Shown: one piece after another, positions 24,794 through 33,761 of the stretch
Layout of the letters: the number at the start of each line of letters is the position of its first letter
Position numbering within the stretch: position 1 is the stretch's first letter
Assembly (NCBI GenBank): GCA_902570525.1
Contig: CACFYN010000005.1
Location: 1-40,363, forward strand
DNA length: 40,363 nucleotides
Origin: an uncultured Pelagibacteraceae bacterium
GTDB lineage: Bacteria; Pseudomonadota; Alphaproteobacteria; Pelagibacterales; Pelagibacteraceae
Direction of reading: 5' to 3'
Notes under the pieces: generated by a model
What the model saw: only the letters and a program-made list of their open reading frames with translations
What the model was told of the DNA's origin: nothing
The model's database searches: none
Position numbers and translations under genes: made by a program

Positions 24794-25934
24794 CGCCCCA
24801 TATAAGATAATTTATTGATTTAATTAACCTAGAAAATAAATTTACTTTCTTAATATCCTCACTTGCATAAATTTTATGTTCGTCAATTAATTCATTTTTA
24901 AAAAAAATTTTTAGTAATCCAATTTCTTGACCCTTTTTAATTGGCGCAGGTATAGGACCGTTATATGAAGCAATAGCTTTAATATCTTTCTTTCTTGCTT
25001 TTTTAAATGTTTTATAAATATCATTTTTAACATAACCATTTACTGTATTTTTTTTTCCTAACCAAACATCAAACTCAGTAAAATCTTCACCTTGTTTTGA
25101 TATTTGCAGTGTATCAAAATTTGTGAAACCCCACATATGAAGCTTCATAGACTCTTTTGATCTATCGTTTTTAGTTTTAAAACCACTTGCTACAGCAATT
25201 AATCTTCTACCACCCCTTTCAACAGATGAAGCTAAAGAATATTTTTCAACAGCTAGATATCCTGTTTTAATACCATCTGCTCCAATATTTTTATATAAAA
25301 GTGGATTTCTGTTACCTTGTGTTATTGGATCACCTCCTGTTCTATCCCATGTAAATTCTGTTTCACTGAAATATGTATAATAATTAGGAAAATTTTTGAT
25401 CAAATAGTTAGACATAATAAGAATATCTTTAAGAGTAGAATAATTGTCAGGATCATTAATGCCAGATGAATTTGAAAAATTTGTATTATTCATTCCCATT
25501 TCTTTAGCTTTAGAAGTCATCAATATAGCGAATTCCTCCTCGGAACCAGCAATACCCTCAGCTAAAGCAATACAGGCATCATTACCTGAAGCAACAATAA
25601 TACCTCTAAGTAGATCCTCTACAGAAACTTCATCTCCTACCATTATAAACATTGATGAGTATCCTGCTGTAGATAATTTCCATGCTTTTTCAGAAACTAA
25701 AAATTTATCGTCTAAATTTAAATCACCATTTTTTAACATCTCAAATGCTATAATACTTGTCATAATTTTAGTCATTGAAGCAGGGTAAATTTCTCTATCT
25801 GCATCTTTTTCATAAAGTATCTCTTTAGATAAGTAATCCTGTAGAATTACAGATGGAGCTTTTATTTCAATTGAATATGAACTTTGATTAAAAATAAAAA
25901 GTGTGAATAGGAAAATAATTGTTTTTTTAATCAT
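24786..25934 (-). CDS. dacC: D-alanyl-D-alanine carboxypeptidase (penicillin-binding protein 5/6 type)
   Basis: I use the ATG at 25934 (382 residues), because MIKKTIIFLFTLFIFNQSSYS is a clean signal peptide and the overlap with the upstream gene is then only 8 bp; an ATG at 25958 is possible. Serine-peptidase motifs: SxxK in YPASMTKIMTS, SGN in IVASGNDACIALAEG, KTG in DGIKTGYLAVEKYS. A PBP5-type C-terminal domain follows from about residue 270 with a hydrophobic end that may anchor it. It trims the stem-peptide terminal D-Ala of peptidoglycan. The precise dac paralogue name is uncertain. Confidence 0.92.
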   Translation of the reverse strand: MIKKTIIFLFTLFIFNQSSYSIEIKAPSVILQDYLSKEILYEKDADREIYPASMTKIMTSIIAFEMLKNGDLNLDDKFLVSEKAWKLSTAGYSSMFIMVGDEVSVEDLLRGIIVASGNDACIALAEGIAGSEEEFAILMTSKAKEMGMNNTNFSNSSGINDPDNYSTLKDILIMSNYLIKNFPNYYTYFSETEFTWDRTGGDPITQGNRNPLLYKNIGADGIKTGYLAVEKYSLASSVERGGRRLIAVASGFKTKNDRSKESMKLHMWGFTNFDTLQISKQGEDFTEFDVWLGKKNTVNGYVKNDIYKTFKKARKKDIKAIASYNGPIPAPIKKGQEIGLLKIFFKNELIDEHKIYASEDIKKVNLFSRLIKSINYLIWGDV

Positions 25935-26682
25935 TTTTAATAATTTCAAGGTTTTCAAAATTTAAACTATAAATATTACTATAATCTTTTTGTAAAGACT
26001 TTAAATCTAAATAAGGGCCTAAAATTACTCTAAATTTATTTTTTGAAATTTCAAGTATATTAATATTTTTAACGGGTGATTCATTTAAAATTCTATCCTT
26101 TAATAATTTAGCGCTATTCATAAAAAAGAAATCGGCAATTTTGATAGAATAATTAAATTCACTACTAATATTTTTTTCTTTAATTGCTGTATTTTTTTTA
26201 TTTAGATTATTAATAGTTATTTCATCAACAGGAGCTTTGTTTGCAACTGTTTTTTCAACTTCATATGTTTTGGCTTTCTTTGCAACAAAAGAGCTATTTT
26301 GTAAAATTTCCTCTACTTTGATATAAGGCTCATCAGCATTAAGCTCTAATTCATCAGCTATGCGCTTCGAAATTACAGAGTTATTAAATAACGGGTATGA
26401 TGAATTTTTTCCAACTGTAGCGATAAGACTTTTTCCATTATTAGGATTTGTTATTTTAACAGAGACGCCTTTTTTCAGATTTTTTTGAAAAATTATAAGA
26501 TCTCTTTCATTTATTTTTTTATTAACAATTTTTTCAGTATATAAATTATCAGAAAATATAAGAGTAAATCCATAATTAGAAAATTTATTTGATTTATCTA
26601 TTGTATTATAATTTTTTATAGAATTTACATCTGCACAAGAAGATAATATTAAAAGCAAAATTACTAATAATTTATAATTCAT
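25927..26682 (-). CDS. RlpA-like septal-ring lipoprotein with SPOR domain
   Basis: 251 residues. Lipoprotein signal MNYKLLVILLLILSSC with Cys16. A double-psi beta-barrel-like region lies around residues 30-115 (VSVKITNPNNGKSLIATVGK, ISKRIADELELNADE), and a C-terminal SPOR domain around 175-250 (YSIKIADFFFMNSAKLLKDRI). RlpA cleaves naked glycan strands at the septum. Here the usual NDRGPF catalytic strand is replaced by GKNSSYPLFNN, so lytic activity is doubtful. Placed between mltB and the carboxypeptidase, it fits cell-wall remodelling. Confidence 0.75.
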   Translation of the reverse strand: MNYKLLVILLLILSSCADVNSIKNYNTIDKSNKFSNYGFTLIFSDNLYTEKIVNKKINERDLIIFQKNLKKGVSVKITNPNNGKSLIATVGKNSSYPLFNNSVISKRIADELELNADEPYIKVEEILQNSSFVAKKAKTYEVEKTVANKAPVDEITINNLNKKNTAIKEKNISSEFNYSIKIADFFFMNSAKLLKDRILNESPVKNINILEISKNKFRVILGPYLDLKSLQKDYSNIYSLNFENLEIIKND

Positions 26683-27664
26683 TTTTAAATTTATTTTTTA
26701 AAGTACATACCGCAAGTCCAAATCTCAATGATCTGTTCCATTTAAGTATTAATTCATAATTTTGAAATACTATATATGCAGGTTCATTTTTTTTGGCATT
26801 ATCAACGATATCAGCATCTGGTGTAATAATTGCTATTTTTATGTTTTCATCAAAATTTAAATTATCAGAAATGTATTTTTTGTAATATTTTAATTTTTTT
26901 TTATTTTTAATATTTCTCGCAGAAGTATTTAGTATTTTTTCTGGTACGTTCGCTTTTAATGTAACTTTTTTGAAGCAAGGCTGATTTTTTTTCCATCCCA
27001 TCTTACTTAAATAATTAGCTGCAGATGCAAATGAATCTGAATTATTTTTCAGTTCGATTAAATTATTATCATTATAATCAATTGCATATTTTTCAATTGT
27101 AGAAGGCATAAATTGAAAGTTACCAAAAGCACCGGCCCAAGATCCATACAAAATTGAGGGATCAACTATTTGCTTATCAATTAATTCTAAAATAGTTAGC
27201 AGTTCATTTGTAAAAAATTCACTTCTTCTTTTATCAAAGCTTAATGTGGATAAAGATGAAATAATATCCATTTTTCCTAGGTAGTTTCCGAAATTGGTTT
27301 CAATGCCCATTAGTGCTAACAATAATTCTTTTTCTATACCAAAATTTAAATCAACATTATTAATTATTTCTTTATTATTTTTGTAATAGTTTAAACCTGA
27401 TGAAACTTTTTTCTTGGATGTTCTTTTAGAAATATAGGTTTTTGTATCCTCATAAAATTCTGGTTGATATCTGTCATACTCAATGACTTTTGGTAGAAAT
27501 TTTGCATTATTCATAACGCTATCAAATGTGCTTTCAGATATACCTTTTGATAAGGCTAATATTTTAAAATTTTTTTTCCACTCATCGAAAGTTAAACTAT
27601 AAGAAACATTAATAGTTAAAGAAAAATAGAGAATGATATATAAAAAAATATTAATTATTTTCAT
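26672..27664 (-). CDS. mltB: Lytic murein transglycosylase, MltB family
   Basis: 330 residues with an N-terminal signal (MKIINIFLYIILYFSLTINV). The family opening FDEWKKNFKILALSKGISE is followed by the catalytic glutamate in LMGIETNFGNYLGKMD. The substrate-binding SWAGAFGNFQFMPSTIEKYAIDYN block is near residue 185. It cleaves peptidoglycan to 1,6-anhydromuropeptides in the periplasm. No lipobox, so it is soluble or signal-anchored. Overlaps rarD by 14 bp and the RlpA-like gene by 11 bp. Confidence 0.92.
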   Translation of the reverse strand: MKIINIFLYIILYFSLTINVSYSLTFDEWKKNFKILALSKGISESTFDSVMNNAKFLPKVIEYDRYQPEFYEDTKTYISKRTSKKKVSSGLNYYKNNKEIINNVDLNFGIEKELLLALMGIETNFGNYLGKMDIISSLSTLSFDKRRSEFFTNELLTILELIDKQIVDPSILYGSWAGAFGNFQFMPSTIEKYAIDYNDNNLIELKNNSDSFASAANYLSKMGWKKNQPCFKKVTLKANVPEKILNTSARNIKNKKKLKYYKKYISDNLNFDENIKIAIITPDADIVDNAKKNEPAYIVFQNYELILKWNRSLRFGLAVCTLKNKFKNEL

Positions 27665-28535
27665 AAAGATCCTTTAAATAAATAAATACAGCAATCCAAA
27701 TAAAAATAAAACTAATTAACTTTTCAATATTTAGAGGCTCATTATAAAGAAAATATCCTAATAAAAATTGCAAAGTTGGAGTTATATAAAATATCATACC
27801 AGTTGGACCAAGTCCACAAAGTTCAACACCTCTTACATATAAATATAAAGGAATTACTGTCATTGGTCCCGCTAACATAAATACAAACATTAACTTTGGA
27901 TTTGATATATCGAAATCATTTACATTATTTTGAATAATAAAATAAAATGAAATTAAAATTACTGGTAAAATAAATAAGCTTTCTATTAGAAGCCCAATGT
28001 CTGTTTCAACGCCTACTTTTTTTCTTAATAGGTTGTAAAAACTCCAGCTGAAAGCAACAATTAATCCTACCCATGGTATTGATTTTAAGTCTAAAAAAAA
28101 TAATAATAAAATTGAAAATATAACAATAATTACAGATAATTTCCCCTTTGAACTTAAAGTTTCTTTAAAAAAAAAAAAACCTAAAAAAATACTTATTATT
28201 GGCATAATAAAATATCCAAAACTTGCATCTATTACACGATCAGTTGAAACAGCATAAATCCAAACTGCCCAATTAGTAAAAATTAGAATACCTGAAAAAA
28301 AAAGAGTGAAAATTGTTTGTTTATTTTTTATTACTATTTTTATTTTATTAATTTTAGAAAGAAGAATAGATGTTATTATTAACATCACAGTAGTCCATAA
28401 ACTTCTATGAATTACAACTTCTACATGACCAGCAAAAGATATATATTTGAAATAAATGACTCCTATTAGTCCCCACCAAAATGATCCAGCTGCGGTAAGA
28501 AAAATTCCTTTATTAAAATTATTATTTTTTGCCAC
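27651..28535 (-). CDS. rarD: EamA-family transporter RarD
   Basis: 294 residues, ten helices. RarD signatures: GSFWWGLIGVIYFKYI at the N-terminus, EVVIHRSLWTTVMLI, NWAVWIYAVSTDRVIDASFGYFI, and GPMTVIPLYLYVRGVE. Known as a chloramphenicol-sensitivity protein in Pseudomonas; natural substrate unknown. First gene of the overlapping minus-strand run that ends at 20189. Confidence 0.9.
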   Translation of the reverse strand: MAKNNNFNKGIFLTAAGSFWWGLIGVIYFKYISFAGHVEVVIHRSLWTTVMLIITSILLSKINKIKIVIKNKQTIFTLFFSGILIFTNWAVWIYAVSTDRVIDASFGYFIMPIISIFLGFFFFKETLSSKGKLSVIIVIFSILLLFFLDLKSIPWVGLIVAFSWSFYNLLRKKVGVETDIGLLIESLFILPVILISFYFIIQNNVNDFDISNPKLMFVFMLAGPMTVIPLYLYVRGVELCGLGPTGMIFYITPTLQFLLGYFLYNEPLNIEKLISFIFIWIAVFIYLKDLYENN

Positions 28536-28564
28536 TATATTGAATGAATTAAACTATTTTGTTC

Positions 28565-28592
28565 TTGAAATATATATTAATAATCGTAAAAG
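28565..28592 (+). promoter_or_regulatory. tRNA-Ser promoter
   Basis: -35 TTGAAA (28565-28570), 16-nt spacer, -10 TAAAAG (28587-28592), 8 nt before the tRNA 5' end. Same -10 as the tRNA-Glu promoter. Confidence 0.4.
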
Positions 28593-28600
28593 ACCTCATA

Positions 28601-28690
28601 GGAGAGATGGCTGAGCGGTTGAAAGCACCGGTCTTGAAAACCGGCAAAGGGGCAACTCTTTCCTGGGTTCGAATCCCAGTCTCTCCGCCA
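28601..28690 (+). tRNA. tRNA-Ser (anticodon TGA)
   Basis: Long variable arm typical of tRNA-Ser (90 nt total). Acceptor GGAGAGA/TCTCTCC region, anticodon loop CTTGAAA between CCGGT and ACCGG, T arm CTGGG-TTCGAAT-CCCAG, discriminator G, encoded CCA. Confidence 0.97.
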
Positions 28691-28694
28691 TAAA

Positions 28695-28949
28695 TTAAAA
28701 CTTTTGAAACTTTTCTAAAATATAATTTAGTTTTGGATTTATTTTCAGATCTGATTCATTATTCTTTAGCGATTTTAAAACCTCATCATCGTAATTTACA
28801 AATTCATCAAGATGTATTAATTGTTCATAACTTAGATTGTCGATTAAATTTTTTACAAAATTAGTCATTAATATATCCATTTCTTTAGTTCCTCTGTATG
28901 AACTTCTATAAATTATTTTGTTTTTAATCTCTTCTTTATTTCTCGACAT
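28695..28949 (-). CDS. sdhE: Succinate dehydrogenase flavinylation factor SdhE
   Basis: I choose the ATG at 28949 (84 residues, MSRNKEEIKNKI...); the longer frame to 28994 would run into recG. The hallmark RGxxExD motif is present as YRSSYRGTKEMDILM, followed by LSYEQLIHLDEFVNYDDEVL. SdhE (human SDHAF2 homologue) inserts FAD into the SdhA flavoprotein of complex II. Divergent from recG; the sdhE-recG pairing is common in alphaproteobacteria. Ends 5 nt from the convergent tRNA-Ser. Confidence 0.93.
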   Translation of the reverse strand: MSRNKEEIKNKIIYRSSYRGTKEMDILMTNFVKNLIDNLSYEQLIHLDEFVNYDDEVLKSLKNNESDLKINPKLNYILEKFQKF

Positions 28950-28966
28950 GCCTATATATATAAATA

Positions 28967-31006
28967 ATGAATGGTATAGAATACTTACTTTCAAATATAA
29001 ATAATATTAATGGCATAGGCACTAAAACAGCTAATTTATTAAAAAAAAAGAACATAAATACTATTTTCGATCTTCTGTGGAACTTGCCAAGGGATTATGT
29101 AGATAGAAGCAGAATTTTTAAAGTGAACGAACTTGAGGTTGGAAAAGTACAAACATTAAAGCTCTTGGTAAAAAAATATAGCTTTCCAAGAATAAGAAAT
29201 CTACCAAATAGAGTGATATGTGAAGATGAAACAGGTAAGTTGGATTGTGTTTTTTTTAATAGTTATGAAGGGTACATAAGAAAAATACTTCCTATAGATC
29301 ATGAGATAACAATAAGTGGAAAGGTTAATTATTATAATAATAGGTATCAGATAGTAAATCCCACACATATATCTACAAATATCAATTCTATAAAAAAAAT
29401 TCATTCTAAATATAGTTTAACTGAAGGGATAACGGAAAAAAAATATCAAAAAATTATGGGCAATGTTCTTAAAAATTTACCCGATCTTGATGAATGGTTA
29501 AGTAAGGATATCCAAAATAAATTTAATAATATTTCTTGGAAAAATTCTATGATGCAACTACATGATCCTAAATATTTTAATAAAAAAGGAGATTTTTTGA
29601 ATAGACTTATATTCGATGAAATTTTTTCAAACTTTCTAGTAAGTTCTAGCATTAGAAGGAAAATAAAAAAAATAAAAAAGGTAAAAAAAATCTTTGATCA
29701 CAAACCAATACAATCAATTCTTAAAAAAGTTAACTATAATTTAACAAAAGATCAAATTAAAACTATTAACGAAATTAATAAAGATTTAAGATCAGATAAA
29801 AAAATGTTTAGATTGTTACAGGGAGATGTTGGAAGTGGTAAAACAATTGTTTCATTAATTGCGTCATTAAATGTTATACAAAGTAATTTTCAAGTAGCAT
29901 TTATGTCTCCCACAGAAATATTAGCCCAGCAACACTATAAACTAGCAAAGGATGTTTTACCTAAAAATATAATAGTAAAATTATTAACAGGAAAAACCGA
30001 TTACAAAGATAGAAAAAAAATTGTAGAGGATTTATCAAGAGCTAAAATAGATTTAATAATCGGGACGCACACGCTTTTTCAAGAGAAAATAAAATACAAC
30101 AAACTTGGCTTAATTATAATTGATGAACAACATAAATTCGGGGTAAAACAAAGAAAAAAATTATCAGATAAGGCAGGAAAAAATTGTGATGTATTAGTAA
30201 TGTCAGCAACACCTATACCTAGAACCATGATTATGACTATTTATGGAGATATGGACACCTCTATAATAAAATCTAAACCCAAGAATAGAAAACAAATAAA
30301 AACATACAGTAAGAATGAAAAAAATATTAAAGATATAATTAATTTTGTTGCAAAACAAATTCGCAATGGAAATCAAGTTTTTTGGGTATGTCCTTTAATT
30401 GATGAGTCGAAAAAAGTGGATCATCAATCCTCAATAAAAAGATATGAAATATTAGAAAAAATTTTTAAAAAAAAAGTTGGACTTTTACATGGTGAGCTTA
30501 ATAAAGTTGAAAAAGACAAAATCCTATCAAGTTTTTTAAAAAAAAAAATAGACATAATAGTATCCACAACTGTAATTGAAGTTGGTATTGATTTTCCAAA
30601 CGCTAATGTAATTATAATTGAAAATGCTAATAAATTTGGTCTTTCACAACTTCATCAATTAAGAGGTAGAGTTGGTCGTGGTTCAAAAGAATCTTTTTGT
30701 ATTTTAATGTTTAAAACAAATTTAAGCGAGAATGCAAAAAAAAGAATTAATATTCTAAAGTCAAGTAATGACGGATTTGAAATATCTGAAGAAGATATGA
30801 AATTACGTGGGTATGGTGATTTATTAGGTTTTAAGCAAAGTGGAATTAAAAGCTTTAGACTAGCTGATCCAATTTTAAATGAAGATTTATTTATTCTCGC
30901 TGAAAAGGAGGTTAAAAAAATAGAAAAAAGTGACGAAAATTTAGATAAATATTTATCTTTGTTAAAACTTTATGATCGTGCAGATATTTTAAACGATATA
31001 ATTTAA
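28967..31006 (+). CDS. recG: ATP-dependent DNA helicase RecG
   Basis: 679 residues, family length. N-terminal wedge/OB domain (about 1-230) with GIGTKTANLLKKKNI and WNLPRDYVDRS. Helicase motor: Walker A LLQGDVGSGKTIVS, MSPTEILAQQH, Walker B IIIDEQHKFGVKQR, VMSATPIPRT, VIEVGIDFPNANV, and QLRGRVGRGSKES. It remodels stalled replication forks and branch-migrates Holliday junctions. Divergent from sdhE across 17 bp. Confidence 0.96.
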   Translation: MNGIEYLLSNINNINGIGTKTANLLKKKNINTIFDLLWNLPRDYVDRSRIFKVNELEVGKVQTLKLLVKKYSFPRIRNLPNRVICEDETGKLDCVFFNSYEGYIRKILPIDHEITISGKVNYYNNRYQIVNPTHISTNINSIKKIHSKYSLTEGITEKKYQKIMGNVLKNLPDLDEWLSKDIQNKFNNISWKNSMMQLHDPKYFNKKGDFLNRLIFDEIFSNFLVSSSIRRKIKKIKKVKKIFDHKPIQSILKKVNYNLTKDQIKTINEINKDLRSDKKMFRLLQGDVGSGKTIVSLIASLNVIQSNFQVAFMSPTEILAQQHYKLAKDVLPKNIIVKLLTGKTDYKDRKKIVEDLSRAKIDLIIGTHTLFQEKIKYNKLGLIIIDEQHKFGVKQRKKLSDKAGKNCDVLVMSATPIPRTMIMTIYGDMDTSIIKSKPKNRKQIKTYSKNEKNIKDIINFVAKQIRNGNQVFWVCPLIDESKKVDHQSSIKRYEILEKIFKKKVGLLHGELNKVEKDKILSSFLKKKIDIIVSTTVIEVGIDFPNANVIIIENANKFGLSQLHQLRGRVGRGSKESFCILMFKTNLSENAKKRINILKSSNDGFEISEEDMKLRGYGDLLGFKQSGIKSFRLADPILNEDLFILAEKEVKKIEKSDENLDKYLSLLKLYDRADILNDII

Positions 31007-31007
31007 A

Positions 31008-31613
31008 TTATTTTGTATTGGATGTTCCGGCTGATACTATAAATTTAGAGGCTTCCTCAAATGTCATATCTAAATATATAATTTCTTTTTTGGGGAACAT
31101 TAATAAAAAACCACTGGTTGGGTTTGGTGTGGTTGGTACAAATACATTAACTAATTCTGTGTTTGTCTTTTTGGAAATTTCACCCTGATTATCTTTGGTT
31201 GCAAAACCAACTGCCCAACTTCCCTTTCTCGGATATTCAACTAAAACAACACTTTTTTTACTTTTATCTTTTGTAGTAAAACTTTCTGTCATTTGATTTA
31301 TTGCTGAATATATCGTTCTTAAAAATGGTATTCTTTTAAAGAGATCATTAATTAATTGTAAAATTTTTTTTCCAATAAATGATACCGAGATACCTCCAAT
31401 AAAGGTAATTACAATTATAGATATAATAATTTCTAGACCAGGTATTGAAAAAGGTAGATAGTTATTAGGATTAATTTCTTTTGGTATAAGTTTTGAGGAG
31501 ATGTCAATTATAAACATAGTCAAGTATAAAGTGATACCTATGGGTATAATTGCAACTATACCTGCGATAAAGTAGTTTCGTAGTTTGTTAAGAATTGAAA
31601 TTTTTTTTTTCAT
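31008..31613 (-). CDS. DUF502-family membrane protein
   Basis: 201 residues with two N-terminal helices (FIAGIVAIIPIGITLYLTMFII and a second near residues 55-80) and a conserved soluble part: KRIPFLRTIYSAINQMTESF, VVLVEYPRKGSWAVGFATKD, FVPTTPNPTSGFLLMFPK. This pattern defines DUF502, present across alphaproteobacteria and plants (LCV-like), with no agreed function. Lies in the usual place next to recG, convergent with it. Confidence 0.88.
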   Translation of the reverse strand: MKKKISILNKLRNYFIAGIVAIIPIGITLYLTMFIIDISSKLIPKEINPNNYLPFSIPGLEIIISIIVITFIGGISVSFIGKKILQLINDLFKRIPFLRTIYSAINQMTESFTTKDKSKKSVVLVEYPRKGSWAVGFATKDNQGEISKKTNTELVNVFVPTTPNPTSGFLLMFPKKEIIYLDMTFEEASKFIVSAGTSNTK

Positions 31614-31672
31614 TTTCTTTGTTAATGCTGATATTGATAATATAATAATATTATTTTAAAATCTAATTCAAA

Positions 31673-32500
31673 ATGAACAGACGTAATTTTATAAAGTATA
31701 TTGGGTGCGGTTGTGGTGGATTTTTATTAAATTCTTGTGGTTCGGCGCCCATAACTGAGCGAAAACAGCTTAAATTGATTCCCGAGTCAAAATTAAATGC
31801 ACAAGCTGCTCAAATTTATGAAAAAGTTAAGGAGAAAGAAAAACTAATTACTGATGGAAGCACACTTAAAGAAATTAAAGAGATAGGTAGTAAAATGGAG
31901 GACTCCATAAGCGAATATTTCTATAAACAGAATCTTAAAGACCCAACAACTAATTTTCAATGGGAGTATATTCTAATTGATAACAAGAAAATTAAAAATG
32001 CATGGTGTATGCCAGGTGGTAAAATAGCAGTTTACACAGGATTACTGGATATTACTAAAAATAAAAATGGTCTTGCTGCTGTTATGGGTCATGAAGTTGC
32101 TCATGCTGTTGCTAAACATTCTGTAGAAAGAGCTAGCAGAGGAGTTCTTATGAAAACAACAATTCAAATAACAGATATATTAACTGGTGGTAAAATAAGT
32201 AAAGTAAACCGAACTACAGGAATGGATACTGTTGGTTTGTTGGCACAATTGGGCTTAATGAATCCATTTAATCGTAAACAGGAAACGGAGGCAGATTATT
32301 TAGGATTAATTTTCTCTTCTTTATCAGGTTTTGATATTAGAGAAACTACAAAAATTTGGGAGAGAATGAGAGAAGCTAACAAAGGTCAAGAACCTCCTGA
32401 ATTTATGAGTACACATCCATCCTCGACCAATAGAATAAATCAGATAAATGAATGGATGAATGAGATTATCTTAAAGTATCCACCAATACAAATAAGTTGA
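31673..32500 (+). CDS. M48-family metallopeptidase, Tat-type lipoprotein
   Basis: 275 residues. The N-terminus combines a twin-arginine start (MNRRNFIKYIG) with a lipobox (LLNSCGSAP), suggesting a lipoprotein exported folded. Zinc motif HEVAHAVAKH around residue 142, with a downstream glutamate in KQETEADYLGL and an STHPSSTNRINQI end. Resembles LoiP/BepA-type outer-membrane quality-control proteases without TPR repeats. Stands alone between DUF502 and tRNA-Lys. Confidence 0.9.
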   Translation: MNRRNFIKYIGCGCGGFLLNSCGSAPITERKQLKLIPESKLNAQAAQIYEKVKEKEKLITDGSTLKEIKEIGSKMEDSISEYFYKQNLKDPTTNFQWEYILIDNKKIKNAWCMPGGKIAVYTGLLDITKNKNGLAAVMGHEVAHAVAKHSVERASRGVLMKTTIQITDILTGGKISKVNRTTGMDTVGLLAQLGLMNPFNRKQETEADYLGLIFSSLSGFDIRETTKIWERMREANKGQEPPEFMSTHPSSTNRINQINEWMNEIILKYPPIQIS

Positions 32501-32512
32501 TTTCACCATAAA

Positions 32513-32588
<76 letters not shown>

Positions 32589-32599
32589 AAAGAGTTTCT

Positions 32600-32627
32600 T
32601 ATATAGACTTTTTTTAGATATAATCAA
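32600..32627 (-). promoter_or_regulatory. tRNA-Lys promoter
   Basis: Minus strand -35 TTGATT (32627-32622), 16-nt spacer, -10 TATATA (32605-32600), 11 nt before the tRNA 5' end, in the short gap after tgt. Confidence 0.45.
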
Positions 32628-32640
32628 TGTTTAAAAGGTA

Positions 32641-33756
32641 TCATAATTTATTAAAGTATTTCCTATGAAACCTTTCAAATGTTCCCTTTTTAATATTATA
32701 TCTTATAGCTTGCATCAATTCTTGATAGAAATTTAAATTATGAAGTGTTAGCAACATAGAACCTAATATTTCATTGGTATTAAACAAATGGTTCAAATAA
32801 TTCTTTGAATATTTATTTAAACCAAATTTTTTGCAATCTTTGTCTAGTGGTGAATTATCATATTTATATTTAGCATTTCTAATATTAACTCTACCTTTCC
32901 ATGTAAAAGCGAGACCAGTTCTTCCTGATCTTGTTGGTAGGACACAATCAAACATGTCTACGCCCCTTCTTACAGCTCCTAAAATGTCAGATGGTGTACC
33001 AACACCCATTAAATATCTTGGTTTATTTTCAGGCATATAATCTTTTACAGAATCTAAAACAGTAAACATTTCATTTTGAGTTTCACCAACTGCTAATCCA
33101 CCAAGTGCGTAACCATCAAAATTAATATCTACAAGTTTTTCAATAGACTCCAGTCGTAAATCATTGAATAAACCGCCCTGAACAATACCAAATAATGCTT
33201 TAAGTTTATTTGTACCAAATGCAATTTTTGACCTTTTCGCCCAATACATTGATAAATCTAAAGATTCTTTTATTTTTTTTTTATCTTGAGTATTTTTTGG
33301 ACATTCATCCATGACCATTACAATATCTGAATTAAGTCCTTTTTGTATTTTAATGCTTTCCTCAGGACTAAGTATAAATTTTTTTCCATCTATATGTGAG
33401 TTGAAAATTGCCCCTTTTTCTCTATCTATTTTATTTAATTTTGATAAAGACATCACTTGGAAACCACCTGAGTCAGTAAGAATCGGAAGCTTACAATTCA
33501 TATATTTATGCAAACCCTTACTTTTTTTAATTCTATCTAATCCTGGTCTTAGCATTAAATGGTAAGTGTTTGCTAAAATTATCTCACTTCCAGTTTCGAT
33601 AATATCGTCGATAAAAGTTGCTTTTACTGTAGCCTGTGTACCCACAGGCATAAAAACAGGTGTATGTATTTTTCCCCGATGTGTCTTAATTAAACCAGTC
33701 CTAGCATAATTTTCCTTGGATGTTACTTTAAAAGAAAATTTTCTTAATGACATCAA
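32641..33756 (-). CDS. tgt: Queuine tRNA-ribosyltransferase (tRNA-guanine transglycosylase)
   Basis: 371 residues; exchanges guanine 34 for preQ1 in tRNAs with GUN anticodons. Catalytic parts are intact: LTDSGGFQVMSL with the general-base Asp, VMDECP, GLAVGETQNEM, and nucleophile Asp in DMFDCVLPTRSGRTG. The structural zinc site, normally CxCxxC plus His, reads PLDKDCKKFGLNKYS, keeping only the first cysteine, while TLHNLNFY keeps the histidine. Two zinc ligands are therefore missing. Start given by the family N-terminus FSFKVTSKENYARTG. Confidence 0.94.
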   Translation of the reverse strand: MMSLRKFSFKVTSKENYARTGLIKTHRGKIHTPVFMPVGTQATVKATFIDDIIETGSEIILANTYHLMLRPGLDRIKKSKGLHKYMNCKLPILTDSGGFQVMSLSKLNKIDREKGAIFNSHIDGKKFILSPEESIKIQKGLNSDIVMVMDECPKNTQDKKKIKESLDLSMYWAKRSKIAFGTNKLKALFGIVQGGLFNDLRLESIEKLVDINFDGYALGGLAVGETQNEMFTVLDSVKDYMPENKPRYLMGVGTPSDILGAVRRGVDMFDCVLPTRSGRTGLAFTWKGRVNIRNAKYKYDNSPLDKDCKKFGLNKYSKNYLNHLFNTNEILGSMLLTLHNLNFYQELMQAIRYNIKKGTFERFHRKYFNKL

Positions 33757-33761
33757 TCATA

